Source: Roseburia zhanii (GTDB lineage: Bacteria; Bacillota; Clostridia; Lachnospirales; Lachnospiraceae). Taken from it: 64,000 bases of DNA. The notes beneath the pieces are model-generated. The model searched no databases. It was not told the origin of the DNA and was given only the letters and a program-made list of their open reading frames with translations. The first letter of the stretch is position 1, and each line of letters begins with the position of its first letter. The stretch lies in NCBI RefSeq assembly GCF_014287635.1, contig NZ_JACOPH010000010.1, positions 35,656-99,655 on the forward strand, written 5' to 3'. Shown piece after piece: positions 8,702 through 18,600 of this stretch. The position numbers were made by a program, and so were the translations under genes.

Positions 8702-8850
8702 CAGAGTGATAAAGAGAGTTTATTCTGGTTGTCACAAAAGATAATTACATAATGATACATAGAGTGAATGACAGCATGAGCTGCGAAGATATTGAGGTTC
8801 ACGAAGGGGTACACCACCGCGGGTGTATTCTTTCGTGAACTTTTTTTGTG
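8702..8850 (+). promoter_or_regulatory. candidate HMP-PP (thiS-motif) riboswitch with embedded terminator
   Basis: Leader between a strong promoter and the thiS-thiG gene. It ends in a long hairpin at 8797-8840 (arms GTTCACGAAGGGGTACACC and GGGTGTATTCTTTCGTGAAC) followed by seven T, placed about 80 bases before the start codon. There is no TPP riboswitch consensus. The known thiS-motif riboswitch senses HMP-PP, lies upstream of thiS genes, and has its aptamer embedded in a terminator stem, which fits this arrangement. The assignment rests on location and architecture, since I cannot recall the full consensus. An upstream hairpin at about 8703-8730 (CAGA/TCTG with ATAAA/TTTAT) is also possible. 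Confidence 0.5.
8797..8847 (+). terminator. intrinsic terminator in thi operon leader
   Basis: Nearly fully paired stem of about 19 bp with a short ACCGC loop and a T7 tract. It would stop transcription before thiS-thiG unless prevented. Confidence 0.85.
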
Positions 8851-8930
8851 TCTTTGGGCTCATAAAATGCACCGCAAATGGTTTTTATTTTGTCTGCTCT
8901 TATGTATCCGTACAGAAAGGAAAACAAAAC

Positions 8931-9914
8931 ATGACACTTACAGTAAATGGAAAAACAATGCAGTGTAATGATGCGGTCACAGTCGCAGATCTGTTAGCCG
9001 AAACCGGCTACAAAGAAGTCTACGTTGCCGTAGAATTAAATGAGGAGATCGTGCCAAGAGAGAATTTTAAGACATGTGTTTTAAAAGAGAACGACGTTGT
9101 TGAGATTGTTACATTTATGGGTGGCGGCAGTCAGGAATACAAAAAAGAAGAAGATACATTCAAATTAGGAGGACATGAATTTACGTCCCGTTTTATCTTA
9201 GGTTCCGGAAAATATTCATTAGATCTGATCGAAGCAGCCGTAGAACATGCAGGGGCACAGATCATCACGCTTGCTCTCCGCCGGGCATATCAGGGTGGAG
9301 CCGCAAATATCATGGATTACATTCCAAAGGGAGTCACTTTACTGCCGAATACTTCCGGTGCAAGAAATGCCAAAGAAGCTGTCCGCATTGCAAGATTATC
9401 CAGAGAGATCGGCTGTGGGGATTTTGTAAAAATCGAAATCATGCGGGATTCGAAGTATCTTTTACCGGATAATCAGGAAACGATCAAGGCAACTGAAATG
9501 TTAGCTAACGAAGGATTCGTGGTCATGCCATATATGTATCCGGATCTGAATGTTGCAAGGGATCTAAAAGAAGCGGGAGCAGCCTGCATCATGCCACTTG
9601 GAGCACCGATCGGTTCAAATAAGGGACTCTGTACAAAAGATTTTATCAAGATACTGATCGATGAGATCGATCTGCCGATCATTGTAGATGCCGGTATCGG
9701 CTGTCCGTCGCAGGCTTGTGAAGCTATGGAAATGGGAGCTGCTGCAATTATGAGCAATACCGCTATCGCAACCGCCGGAAATATTCCATTGATGGCTGAA
9801 GCTATGAAAGATGCGATCGCAGCAGGAAGAAAAGCATTTTTAGCCGGAAAAGGACGCGTGATCGAATCCGGTGCACAGGCATCTTCCCCATTAACCGGAT
9901 TTTTACATGACTGA
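8931..9914 (+). CDS. thiG: ThiS-ThiG fusion: sulfur carrier / thiazole synthase
   Basis: Fusion of 327 residues. Residues 1-66 are the ubiquitin-like sulfur carrier ThiS ([20 protein letters not shown]...EIVTFMGGG); residues ~77-327 are ThiG, which forms the thiazole phosphate of thiamine from DXP, dehydroglycine and the ThiS thiocarboxylate. ThiG landmarks are [10 protein letters not shown], the Schiff-base lysine in [17 protein letters not shown] [21 protein letters not shown] and [10 protein letters not shown]. The diglycine that is normally the free C-terminus of ThiS lies inside the chain, followed by a charged linker [11 protein letters not shown]. The Shine-Dalgarno GAAAGGAAAA precedes ATG 8931; longer upstream reading runs back into the terminator. 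It is first gene of a thiG-thiH-thiE operon, and no thiF is present in the window. Confidence 0.92.
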   Translation: MTLTVNGKTMQCNDAVTVADLLAETGYKEVYVAVELNEEIVPRENFKTCVLKENDVVEIVTFMGGGSQEYKKEEDTFKLGGHEFTSRFILGSGKYSLDLIEAAVEHAGAQIITLALRRAYQGGAANIMDYIPKGVTLLPNTSGARNAKEAVRIARLSREIGCGDFVKIEIMRDSKYLLPDNQETIKATEMLANEGFVVMPYMYPDLNVARDLKEAGAACIMPLGAPIGSNKGLCTKDFIKILIDEIDLPIIVDAGIGCPSQACEAMEMGAAAIMSNTAIATAGNIPLMAEAMKDAIAAGRKAFLAGKGRVIESGAQASSPLTGFLHD

Positions 9915-9934
9915 TCAGAATAAAGGAGCAGAAT

Positions 9935-11146
9935 ATGAGCACCAAAGTAAATGAAAGTATTTTAAATGATGAAATCAGGGAACACCAGAAAGAAAACCGG
10001 ATCGACCATATGAAATATCTGCCGGGTATGGAAGTATTAGATTCTGACATTCCGGATCAGGTGATCACGGCAATGGATGCATATGACTATGACCGTTATA
10101 CTGATGCAGATGTAAAAGCGGCATTATCACATGAAGTCTGTACGGTAGAAGATTTTAAGGCGCTTCTTTCACCGGCAGCACTGCCGCATTTAGAGGAAAT
10201 GGCAAAGCGGGCACAGCAGGAAACCAGAAAGCATTTTGGAAATTCCGTCTATATGTTTACGCCGAGTTATATTGCAAATTACTGCGAAAACTATTGTATT
10301 TATTGTGGATTTAACTGTCACAACCATATCCACCGTGCAAAATTAGATGCAGATCAGATCGATGAGGAAATGAAGATCATCGCAGAAAGCGGTTTGGAAG
10401 AAATTTTGATCTTAACCGGAGAGAGCCGGAAAATGTCTGATGTGGCTTATATCGGAGAAGCCTGCAAGATCGCAAAAAAATATTTTAAAGTGATCGGTCT
10501 TGAAGTCTATCCGATGAACAGTGATGAATATGCGTATCTCCATGAATGTGGAGCAGATTATGTCACTGTTTTTCAGGAAACATATAATTCTGACAAATAC
10601 GAAACCCTGCATTTAGCCGGACATAAACGTATTTTCCCATATCGTGTCAATGCACAGGAGAGAGCGATCTTAGGCGGTATGCGGGGGGTAGGATTTGCGG
10701 CTTTGTTAGGTTTAGATGATTTCCGCAAAGATGCATTTGCCACAGGCTATCATGCATATCTGATCCAGAAAAAATATCCACATGCAGAGATCGCTTTTTC
10801 CTGTCCAAGACTGCGGCCGATCATCAACAATGATAAGATCAATCCGATGGATGTCCACGAACCACAGTTATTACAGGTCGTATCGGCATACCGTATTTTC
10901 ATGCCATTTGCAAGTATTACGGTATCAACCAGAGAATGTGCGAGGGTCCGGGATAATCTGATCCAGATCGCAGCAACGAAAATTTCCGCAGGTGTTTCTG
11001 TGGGCATCGGAGAGCACTTAGAGGAAGAAGATGCAAAAGGTGACGGCCAGTTTGAAATTTCTGATGGACGAAGCGTAGATGAAGTGTATCAGGCGATTTT
11101 AAATGTAGGAATGCAGCCGGTCATGAGTGATTATATCTATGTGTGA
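9935..11146 (+). CDS. thiH: 2-iminoacetate synthase ThiH (radical SAM)
   Basis: Radical SAM enzyme of 403 residues that cleaves tyrosine to give dehydroglycine (2-iminoacetate) for thiazole formation. The Fe-S motif CxxxCxxC is seen as CENYCIYCGF at ~115-124, and the BATS-domain region follows (DDFRKDAFATGYHAYL, FSCPRLRPI, SITVSTRE). The start 20 bases after thiG follows AAAGGAG. The 3' end overlaps the next gene by eight bases. Use of ThiH rather than the oxidase ThiO fits an anaerobe. Confidence 0.96.
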   Translation: MSTKVNESILNDEIREHQKENRIDHMKYLPGMEVLDSDIPDQVITAMDAYDYDRYTDADVKAALSHEVCTVEDFKALLSPAALPHLEEMAKRAQQETRKHFGNSVYMFTPSYIANYCENYCIYCGFNCHNHIHRAKLDADQIDEEMKIIAESGLEEILILTGESRKMSDVAYIGEACKIAKKYFKVIGLEVYPMNSDEYAYLHECGADYVTVFQETYNSDKYETLHLAGHKRIFPYRVNAQERAILGGMRGVGFAALLGLDDFRKDAFATGYHAYLIQKKYPHAEIAFSCPRLRPIINNDKINPMDVHEPQLLQVVSAYRIFMPFASITVSTRECARVRDNLIQIAATKISAGVSVGIGEHLEEEDAKGDGQFEISDGRSVDEVYQAILNVGMQPVMSDYIYV

Positions 11147-11726
11147 TCTGATCGCAGTTACCAACAGACATTTGTGTAAGGGAGATTTTTTAGACCGGAT
11201 CCGTCTGCTTGTGGATTGCAGAGTGCCAAAGATATTGCTGCGGGAAAAAGATCTTTTGCCGGAAGCATATGAAGAACTATCACACAAAGTCTTAGAGATC
11301 TGCCGTGCCACAGATACAAAATGTATTTTACATAATTATGTAGATGCAGCTTTGCACGAAAAAGCAGATGCGATCCATCTTCCCTTACAGACTGCCCTGA
11401 CAGAAAAAGAGAAGCTGACTGCATTTTCGCATCTGGGAATTTCTACGCATTCCATAGAACAGGTAAGAAAAGCAGAAGATATCGGGGCAGCATATGTGAC
11501 GTATGGTCATGTATTTGCAACAGACTGTAAAAAAGATGTACCGCCAAGAGGACTTGCATCACTTGCAGAGATTACAGCACAGACCGAACTTCCGGTATAT
11601 GCGATCGGCGGAATCCATATAGAAAACGTAAGATCGGCTCTTGCAGCCGGAGCAAAAGGTGTCTGTATCATGTCAACGGCGATGCAGGCAGAGCAAAAGG
11701 AAATTCAGAAATTTTTAGAATTGTAA
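11139..11726 (+). CDS. Thiamine phosphate synthase / TenI-like protein
   Basis: TIM-barrel protein of 195 residues in the ThiE/TenI family. ThiE joins HMP-PP and thiazole phosphate, while TenI aromatises the thiazole tautomer. Motifs are AVTNRHLC at the first strand, KILLREKDL, IHLPLQTA, STHS, YVTYGHVFATDCKKDVPPRG and YAIGGI. The segment LHNYVDAAL replaces the ThiE consensus IND..dlA, and HLPL replaces HLGQ, so TenI function is at least as likely. ATG 11139 overlaps the thiH stop; a GTG at 11127 is also in frame. Last gene of the thi operon. Confidence 0.85.
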   Translation: MCDLIAVTNRHLCKGDFLDRIRLLVDCRVPKILLREKDLLPEAYEELSHKVLEICRATDTKCILHNYVDAALHEKADAIHLPLQTALTEKEKLTAFSHLGISTHSIEQVRKAEDIGAAYVTYGHVFATDCKKDVPPRGLASLAEITAQTELPVYAIGGIHIENVRSALAAGAKGVCIMSTAMQAEQKEIQKFLEL

Positions 11727-11749
11727 AATAGAATAGAAAAAGCTATACT
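11721..11749 (+). promoter_or_regulatory. promoter of hybrid kinase gene
   Basis: TTGTAA (11721-11726, containing the preceding stop codon), 17-base spacer, TATACT (11744-11749). Confidence 0.6.
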
Positions 11750-11805
11750 AGATTCATGGTGTCATGCAGATACTGCATGAGATGTTCATAGGATGGGGGA
11801 TACTT

Positions 11806-14085
11806 ATGAAAAAAGGAAGGATCGTATGGCTTTTTCTATTTTTTTTGATACTTTTTTGCACAGTACCGGCAGATGCAAAAGAAGGATCATATGGGCGTGT
11901 ATTATTTATCAGTTCTTATGATTATTCGTTTAATACCGTACCGTCACAGATGAAAGGGATCGAAGAAGCCTTAGATAAAGACGTACTGTTAAATTATGAA
12001 TTTATGGATACAAAGTCCGTCAATGATGAAAAGAGCATAGCACTTTTTCATGACAGGCTTTCTTATAAGTTAGAGAAGACGGCACCGTATGATGTTGTGA
12101 TCGTCGGAGATGATGCGGCATTACAGTTTGTGATCGACTACCGGGAGGAATTATTTTCAGGGATACCGGTTGTATTTGAAGGGATCAATGATACAGAACG
12201 TGCGAAGACCGCCGCTGCAGATGGTCTTACAACAGGGGTGATAGAACAGGTTCCCTATAAAGAAAATTTAGAATTAGCTGCTTCTTTATATCCTGACGCA
12301 GACAGGATCGTTGCGATCACAGATGATTCGATCAGCGGTTTAGGGGAGATCAAGGAATTTCAGAACTTAGCAGAGTCCTATACAGATTTTCAGTTTGAGG
12401 AATTAAATGCTTCCTTATATAGTAAGAAAGAATTTGCAGCAGAATTAGAAAAATTTGATAAACATACGATCGTGATCTTTCTGATCTGCAGCGAAGATAA
12501 AGACGGTAATGCCTATACCAACAGAGAAGTAGAAGAAATGATCAAAGAACATGCGAATGTGCCGATCTTCCGCGTAGTGCAGGAAGGTGTCGGAAACGGA
12601 TTTTTCGGCGGCGCAGTCGTATCATTTGAAGATGCAGGGCAGCTTGCAGGTGAGATGGCAATGAAGATCTTAGAAGGAACGGAACCATCTGAGATCGCTA
12701 TGGTCGAAAGCAGTACAAATTTATATTATTTTGATGAAGAAGTGGTGAACCGCTATCATATCATAAAGACACAGCTTCCGAAAAAAGCTGAGTTTGTCAA
12801 TGCAAAGGTTTCCCTGATAGAAAAAAATGCCCATGTGATCGTAGGTATTTTAGTGGTGGCACTGATCTTATCGTTAGTAATTGGGATCGTCGTGATCCTG
12901 ATGCATTTAGAGGACAGAAATCGGGCAAATGAGGCAAAGACGATCTTTTTATCGAGAATGTCCCATGAGATACGGACACCGATGAATGCGATCCTTGGCA
13001 TTACAAGTCTGACAAAACAGGCAACGGATGATGAAAAAGTCTTAGGGAATTTAGATAAGATCGAAGGGGCTTCGAAGTTACTGCTTAGTATCTTAAATGA
13101 TGTATTAGATATGTCGGCAATCGAGAATGGAAAGTTGAAGATCGGAAAAGAGGCGTTTCATTTAGAAACTGCCCTGACACCGGCAGTTGAATTATACGAA
13201 ACGCTCTGTGCTAAAAAAGGCATTGCTTATACAGTAAAATATGAAGGAGAAGTACCGGAACTGCTCTTAGGTGATGCTCTCCGCTTAAACCAGATCTTAA
13301 ACAATCTTTTATCAAATGCATTTAAGTTTACAAAAGCAGGCGGAACGGTCAATTTAACGATACGTCCGGTGGAGCGTGTAAATGGTACAGTTTATATTCA
13401 GTTTGAAGTGCAGGATACCGGCTGCGGTATGAGCGAAGATATGAAACAGCGTATTTTCCAGCCATTTGAGCAGGAAAGTGCAAAAACAGCATTTTCCCAT
13501 GGTGGTTCGGGCTTAGGCATGGCGATCACAAAGAATCTGACAGAACTGATGAATGGAACGATTCAGGTAGAAAGTAAAAAGGGGGAGGGAACTGCATTTA
13601 CAGTGCAGATCCCTTTTGAGGTCGCAGAGAATGAAGCAGATGTGCAGATAGACAGGATAGATGGCACCGCATCAGAAACAGCGTATGACCTGCAGGGCGT
13701 GCATATTCTCTTAGCAGATGATACGGAATTGAATTTAGATGTGGCGAGAGAACTGCTAGAACTTGCCGGTGCAGATGTAGACTGTGCAAAGAATGGGCAG
13801 GAAGCAGTTGATAAATTTAAGGCTTCTGCAGAAGGAACATATGATATGATATTGATGGATGTACAGATGCCTGTGATAAATGGCTATCAGGCAACAGAAC
13901 AGATACGGAATTTAGAACGGCAGGATGCGAAGGATATTCCAATCTTAGCAATGACGGCAAATGCATTTACAGAAGATATAGAAGCATCGAAACAAGCCGG
14001 AATGGACGATCATATCTCTAAACCGATCGATACGATCCTTCTGTATGCAAAAATAGAACAGTACTGTCACACCAGGACTGCATAA
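11806..14085 (+). CDS. Hybrid sensor histidine kinase / response regulator
   Basis: Protein of 759 residues. Order: signal peptide (KKGRIVWLFLFFLILFCTVPADA), extracytoplasmic region at ~25-340 resembling the ABC substrate-binding fold (VLFISSYDYSF, VIVGDDAAL, VVFEGIN), membrane segment at ~345-370, HisKA with phosphorylated His in SRMSHEIRTPMN, HATPase_c (N-box NQILNNLLSNAFKFT, G1 DTGCGMS, G2 GGSGLGMAI), and a C-terminal receiver domain with acceptor Asp in MILMDVQMP. It probably senses a small ligand outside the cell and relays through its own receiver. ATG 11806 with GGATGGGGG is preferred over an in-frame ATG at 11764 because it begins a signal peptide. No DNA-binding partner is adjacent. 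Confidence 0.93.
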   Translation: MKKGRIVWLFLFFLILFCTVPADAKEGSYGRVLFISSYDYSFNTVPSQMKGIEEALDKDVLLNYEFMDTKSVNDEKSIALFHDRLSYKLEKTAPYDVVIVGDDAALQFVIDYREELFSGIPVVFEGINDTERAKTAAADGLTTGVIEQVPYKENLELAASLYPDADRIVAITDDSISGLGEIKEFQNLAESYTDFQFEELNASLYSKKEFAAELEKFDKHTIVIFLICSEDKDGNAYTNREVEEMIKEHANVPIFRVVQEGVGNGFFGGAVVSFEDAGQLAGEMAMKILEGTEPSEIAMVESSTNLYYFDEEVVNRYHIIKTQLPKKAEFVNAKVSLIEKNAHVIVGILVVALILSLVIGIVVILMHLEDRNRANEAKTIFLSRMSHEIRTPMNAILGITSLTKQATDDEKVLGNLDKIEGASKLLLSILNDVLDMSAIENGKLKIGKEAFHLETALTPAVELYETLCAKKGIAYTVKYEGEVPELLLGDALRLNQILNNLLSNAFKFTKAGGTVNLTIRPVERVNGTVYIQFEVQDTGCGMSEDMKQRIFQPFEQESAKTAFSHGGSGLGMAITKNLTELMNGTIQVESKKGEGTAFTVQIPFEVAENEADVQIDRIDGTASETAYDLQGVHILLADDTELNLDVARELLELAGADVDCAKNGQEAVDKFKASAEGTYDMILMDVQMPVINGYQATEQIRNLERQDAKDIPILAMTANAFTEDIEASKQAGMDDHISKPIDTILLYAKIEQYCHTRTA

Positions 14086-14139
14086 AATAAAGAAAAGAGG
14101 ATATAGTAAAGGGTAAAATAAATTTGGTGGTGGGATTTT

Positions 14140-15486
14140 ATGCAGCAGAATGATGACCAGTATGAAAAAATGATAAAGACACCGATCCCGAAACTGATCC
14201 TGACATTAGCAGTCCCGACGATTATCGGTATGCTCATAACTTCGGCATATAATATGGCAGATGCGTATTTTGTGTCAAAATTAGGAACGAGTGCTTCGGG
14301 TGCGATCGGCATTGTTTTTTCCCTGATGGCGATCATACAGGCACTCGGTTTTACCGTCGGTATGGGGAGTGGAAGTACGATCTCAAGGCTTCTTGGAAAA
14401 AAAGAAAATGACAAAGCACAGGAAATGGCATCATCAGCACTTGCAGTATCGTTCATACTTGGTATAATTTTAAGTGTAACAGGATTGCTGATGTTAGAAA
14501 AAATGATGATGCTTCTTGGTGCAACCAAAAGTATCCTGCCTTATGCGGTGGAATATGCAAAATATATTTTATATGCGGCACCGGTGATGATGGCATCGTT
14601 TGTATTAAATAATCTGCTGCGGGCAGAGGGCAAAACGAAACTTGCCATGACCGGTATCGGTATCGGCGGTATTTTAAATATTGCATTAGATCCACTTCTT
14701 ATATTCGGATTTGGCATGGATATCGGTGGAGCAGCGGTTGCAACGCTGATCAGTCAGGTGATCGGATTTATCGTCCTGCTGTCATTTTTCAGGAAAAAGA
14801 CGATCCTCCGGTTTTCTATCCGTAAGATTTCGAAAAAATTTACCATTTACAAAGAATTTATCGGAAATGGGATGCCCTCACTTTTCAGACAGGGACTTGC
14901 AAGTGTTGCATCTGTAGCTTTAAACCGTGTGGCAGCAGCACAGTCGGATGCGGCAGTAGCAGCCATGTCGATCGTTGGTAAGATTTTTATGATGGTATTC
15001 TGTGTACTGATCGGGTTCGGGCAGGGGTATCAGCCGGCAGCCGGTTATAATTATGGTGCGAAGGAATATGGACGGGTGAAAAAAGCATACCGTTTTATGC
15101 TCTGGGCAGGAACCGGTGTGATGACGGTACTTGGCATTTTACTTTATGCAGCAGCCCCATGGCTGTTAGAACAGTTTGTATCAGATGACCCAAAAGTAAT
15201 GGGAATCGGAGTCCGGGCACTTCGGATGCAGTGTGCCGTAATGCCGTTTATGCCGCTTGGAGTGGCTTGTAATATGACATTTCAGGCAGTCGGAAGATCT
15301 GCAATGGCTTCTTTTCTTGCAGCGTGCAGACAGGGAGTGTTCTTTCTGCCACTCATCTGGGTACTGCCGAAATTCTATGGGATCGTCGGCATGGAAATTG
15401 CCCAGCCGGCAGCAGATGCCGCCACTTTTCTGGTATGTCTGCCTGTGATCCGGCATTTTTTGAAAGGTTTAAAAACAGAAAAATAG
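14140..15486 (+). CDS. MATE-family efflux transporter
   Basis: Integral membrane protein of 448 residues with about 12 membrane helices in two six-helix halves, typical in length for MATE drug or metabolite/cation antiporters. It starts in the usual way (TPIPKLILTLAVPTIIGMLITSAYNMADAYFVSKLG) and the repeat in the second half begins near FIGNGMPSLFRQGLASVASVALN. A GGTGGTGGG Shine-Dalgarno precedes the ATG. It lies 54 bases after the hybrid kinase gene and may share its transcript. The substrate is unknown. Confidence 0.93.
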   Translation: MQQNDDQYEKMIKTPIPKLILTLAVPTIIGMLITSAYNMADAYFVSKLGTSASGAIGIVFSLMAIIQALGFTVGMGSGSTISRLLGKKENDKAQEMASSALAVSFILGIILSVTGLLMLEKMMMLLGATKSILPYAVEYAKYILYAAPVMMASFVLNNLLRAEGKTKLAMTGIGIGGILNIALDPLLIFGFGMDIGGAAVATLISQVIGFIVLLSFFRKKTILRFSIRKISKKFTIYKEFIGNGMPSLFRQGLASVASVALNRVAAAQSDAAVAAMSIVGKIFMMVFCVLIGFGQGYQPAAGYNYGAKEYGRVKKAYRFMLWAGTGVMTVLGILLYAAAPWLLEQFVSDDPKVMGIGVRALRMQCAVMPFMPLGVACNMTFQAVGRSAMASFLAACRQGVFFLPLIWVLPKFYGIVGMEIAQPAADAATFLVCLPVIRHFLKGLKTEK

Positions 15487-15626
15487 TACTTTAGTACTAT
15501 AATAATTCTGTTAAGATTTTACGATATATGTACTATAAGTATATCTAGATAACGCATAGTGTCGCTATTAGCAGAAAACTGCTTTATCAATATCAGATTT
15601 TTCATGGAATGAAAGGGAGAAAGACT
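15487..15626 (+). promoter_or_regulatory. AT-rich upstream region of surface operon with repeated GTACTATA boxes
   Basis: Contains repeats of the type AGTACTATA (15489-15502) and TGTACTATA (15529-15537), a TATAAT at about 15499-15504, and a second possible promoter TTAAGA-17-TATAAG (15512-15540). The repeats could be operator sites; no regulator is suggested by sequence. Confidence 0.35.
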
Positions 15627-18600
15627 ATGTACAAGGATGTAGCAAAACGAATTCTAGCCTCAATTCTTATCTTATGTATGATTGGGAGTACGCCGGATCT
15701 TACGCTTCTGGCTGGAACGGAAGGAGGAAGCACCGGTGCAGAACACACCTATGCATATGGCAGCAGTGAATCGGCAACAACGAATAATTATATCAATGCC
15801 GGAGAATGGATCGCAAATGCGTATACGGTTGAAGCGAATACAGACAGTACGATGAATGTGCAAAAACTTCAGTCAGTTGCATTTGCACTGGACAAGAGTG
15901 CACAGAATGGTGACAGCACACAACATATCAAGAGTGCGGATTACCGGATTGATATTTATAAATATAAACCGACAGAGGAAGCAGCAGATGTACTGACTGC
16001 CGGAACGCCGGCGGCGACTCTGACAGGTACTTACGAAGCAGATAAGTGTACAGATGGTACTACATATTACAGTGTGGATCTTGCAGATCAGGGTAAGAGC
16101 GTTGTACTGGGAAATGGGGAATGTTTTGCAGTAAAAGTAACGCTTTCGAATGCTTTTTCCAAGGCAGATGATGGAACAGCGGAAACGCCTGCAACACAGA
16201 TTCATTATGAATCTTCCAATGACAATGGTGCAGTCAGCTTTGCAAACGGAAAAAGGCTGACAAATCGTGCAGTCCATATCAAAGCAGTTACCGTAGAGAG
16301 TACACAGGAGATCCCAATCGAAGGAGTTCAGTTTACACAGAACAGTCTTACTTTAGTAAAAGGGGAAGAACAGCAGCTTACGGTAGACTATACACCGGCT
16401 ACCACATCCCAGAGAGGACTGAAATGGGAATCTGATGATAAAAGTGTTGTAACAGTAGATGATAACGGAAAAGTAACAGCCGTTGCAGCAGGAAATGCGA
16501 ATGTAACAGTAAAATCAGCCGTAGATGACAGCATATCCGATACGATTGGAATTGAAGTCTGCAAAGATATTGCAAATCTTACTTATTCCGTGATCAGTGA
16601 CCAGACTTATCAGGGGGTGGCCTTAGAACCGACATTTGAAGTGAAAGACGGGGACACAGTACTTGATAAGGCGGCAGGAGATTACGCAGTAACTTACGAC
16701 AAAAATACCAATGTTGGTCAGGCGTCTGTAAAAGTAACTGCAAATGGTAATGGCTATAAGGGTGAGAAGATCGTCAATTTTAATATCGTACCGGCAGATT
16801 TAGGAAATGGAAGTGTAACAGCAGCATGTGCTTCGACTTATCCTGCAACGGGATCGAAAATTGAATTAAGTGATCCTGCAGCAGAATTGACAGTTACTTA
16901 TACCAATAAGAGCGGTACAAACATCAATCTTAATTATGCAGAAGATGGAAGTGCAGATTTTAAGATCAAAGAATACAAGAACAATATTGCAGCAGGAAAT
17001 CAGGCTTGCGTTGTATTAGAAGGAACCGGAAATTATACAGGAACGATTGAATGTTATTTCCAGATCAAGGCATCGGCTGCTACAGTCAAAGCATCAGTAG
17101 ATACACCATCATATACATATGATGGTTCTGCCCAGCGTTCCGATGTGACAGTGAAAGATGGAGAAACTGTATTAAAGAAAGGTCGTGACTATAAGGTAAC
17201 ATATCCTTCTGATGTGACAAGTGCAGGTACAAAGACCATACATATTGAAGGAATCGATGCATACGATGCATATGCAGAAGATGTTACTTATGTGATCCAT
17301 TCCAGAAGACTGACAAATGGAGTAAAATTTGCTGATCTTCCGAATCAGGTCAGTCCTGTAACAAAAGACAGCTTAGAAGGTTTAAGTGTTACCTATCTTG
17401 GAAAAGAACTGACGGTTGATCAGGACTATACGATTGATGTTACAGAAACAACAGGAGAAGTTACTGTTACACTGACAGGAATCGGTAATTTTCAGGGAAC
17501 AGATTCAAAGACAGTAAAGACAGGTATCAATATTGCAAACTGCACGATTACAGTGGCAAAGGCAACTTATACAGGCAGTGCATTGACACCGGAAGTTACG
17601 GTTACGAATGCATCCGGTGATGTTGTGGATGAGAGCAATTGTACGCTGGCATGGCGTAATAATGTGAATGCCGGGGATGCTGCTTCCGTAACAGTGTCCG
17701 GTATTAAAGATTATGCCGGTGTGAAAACACAGACATTTCCGATTGATGCAAGAGATATCAATACGGCATCACTTGCTTATACCACTCCGGTTGTTTATCA
17801 GAAACCGGCAGATCCTACAGAGCCGGGAATCATCAGTGAACCGACACTGACCTATAATGGACGTACCCTAAAGAAAGGCACGGACTATGATGTAACATTT
17901 GAGAATAATGAAGCGGTAGGACAGGCAAAATTCACAGTAAAAGGAAAGGGCAACTTTACCGGAAACGTTGAGAAAAACTATAGTATTTCTACAGCAGATA
18001 TCAACGACACTACATATATGACATACAGTGGTGTGGATGCAGAATATACTTACACAGGTACAGCAATCGAACCGACTGTGATCTTAAAACAGAATGGTGT
18101 ACAGTTAGAGAAAGGTACAGATTACAGTGTAACTTACAGCAACAATACAAAGATCGGTACTGCACATATTTATATCAGTGGTGAGGGTAATTACAAGAAT
18201 TCAGAAACAGAACTCACATTTGAAATCACAAAAGCAAAAATTACAGCAGCGGTTGTAGATGCGATCGATGATCAGGAGTTTACCGGAAAAGCCATAAAGC
18301 CGGCATTTGCAGTATCTGTAGATGGTGTAGCGTTGACAGCAGGCGTAGACTTTGATGTAGACTACGCAGATAACATTGAGGCAGGAAAAGCAACCATTAC
18401 TTTAACCGGAAAGAATAATTATACCGGAACAAAGACAACTTCTTTCGGGATCTTAAAAGATATCAGTACGAATACGAATACCGTTAAGATTGCACCGATT
18501 GAAGCACAGGAATATGCAGGAGATGCTGTGAAACCGGATATTGTTGTTACAGATACTTATCAGGATGGAACAACAGTTTATACCTTAGAAGCATCGAAAG

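Noticed and set aside
8780..8850. T-box riboswitch before the thi operon
   Set aside because: The sequence GGGGTACACCACCGCGGG recalls a T-box antiterminator, but the UGGN bulge is missing, the leader is short and no specifier stem is evident.
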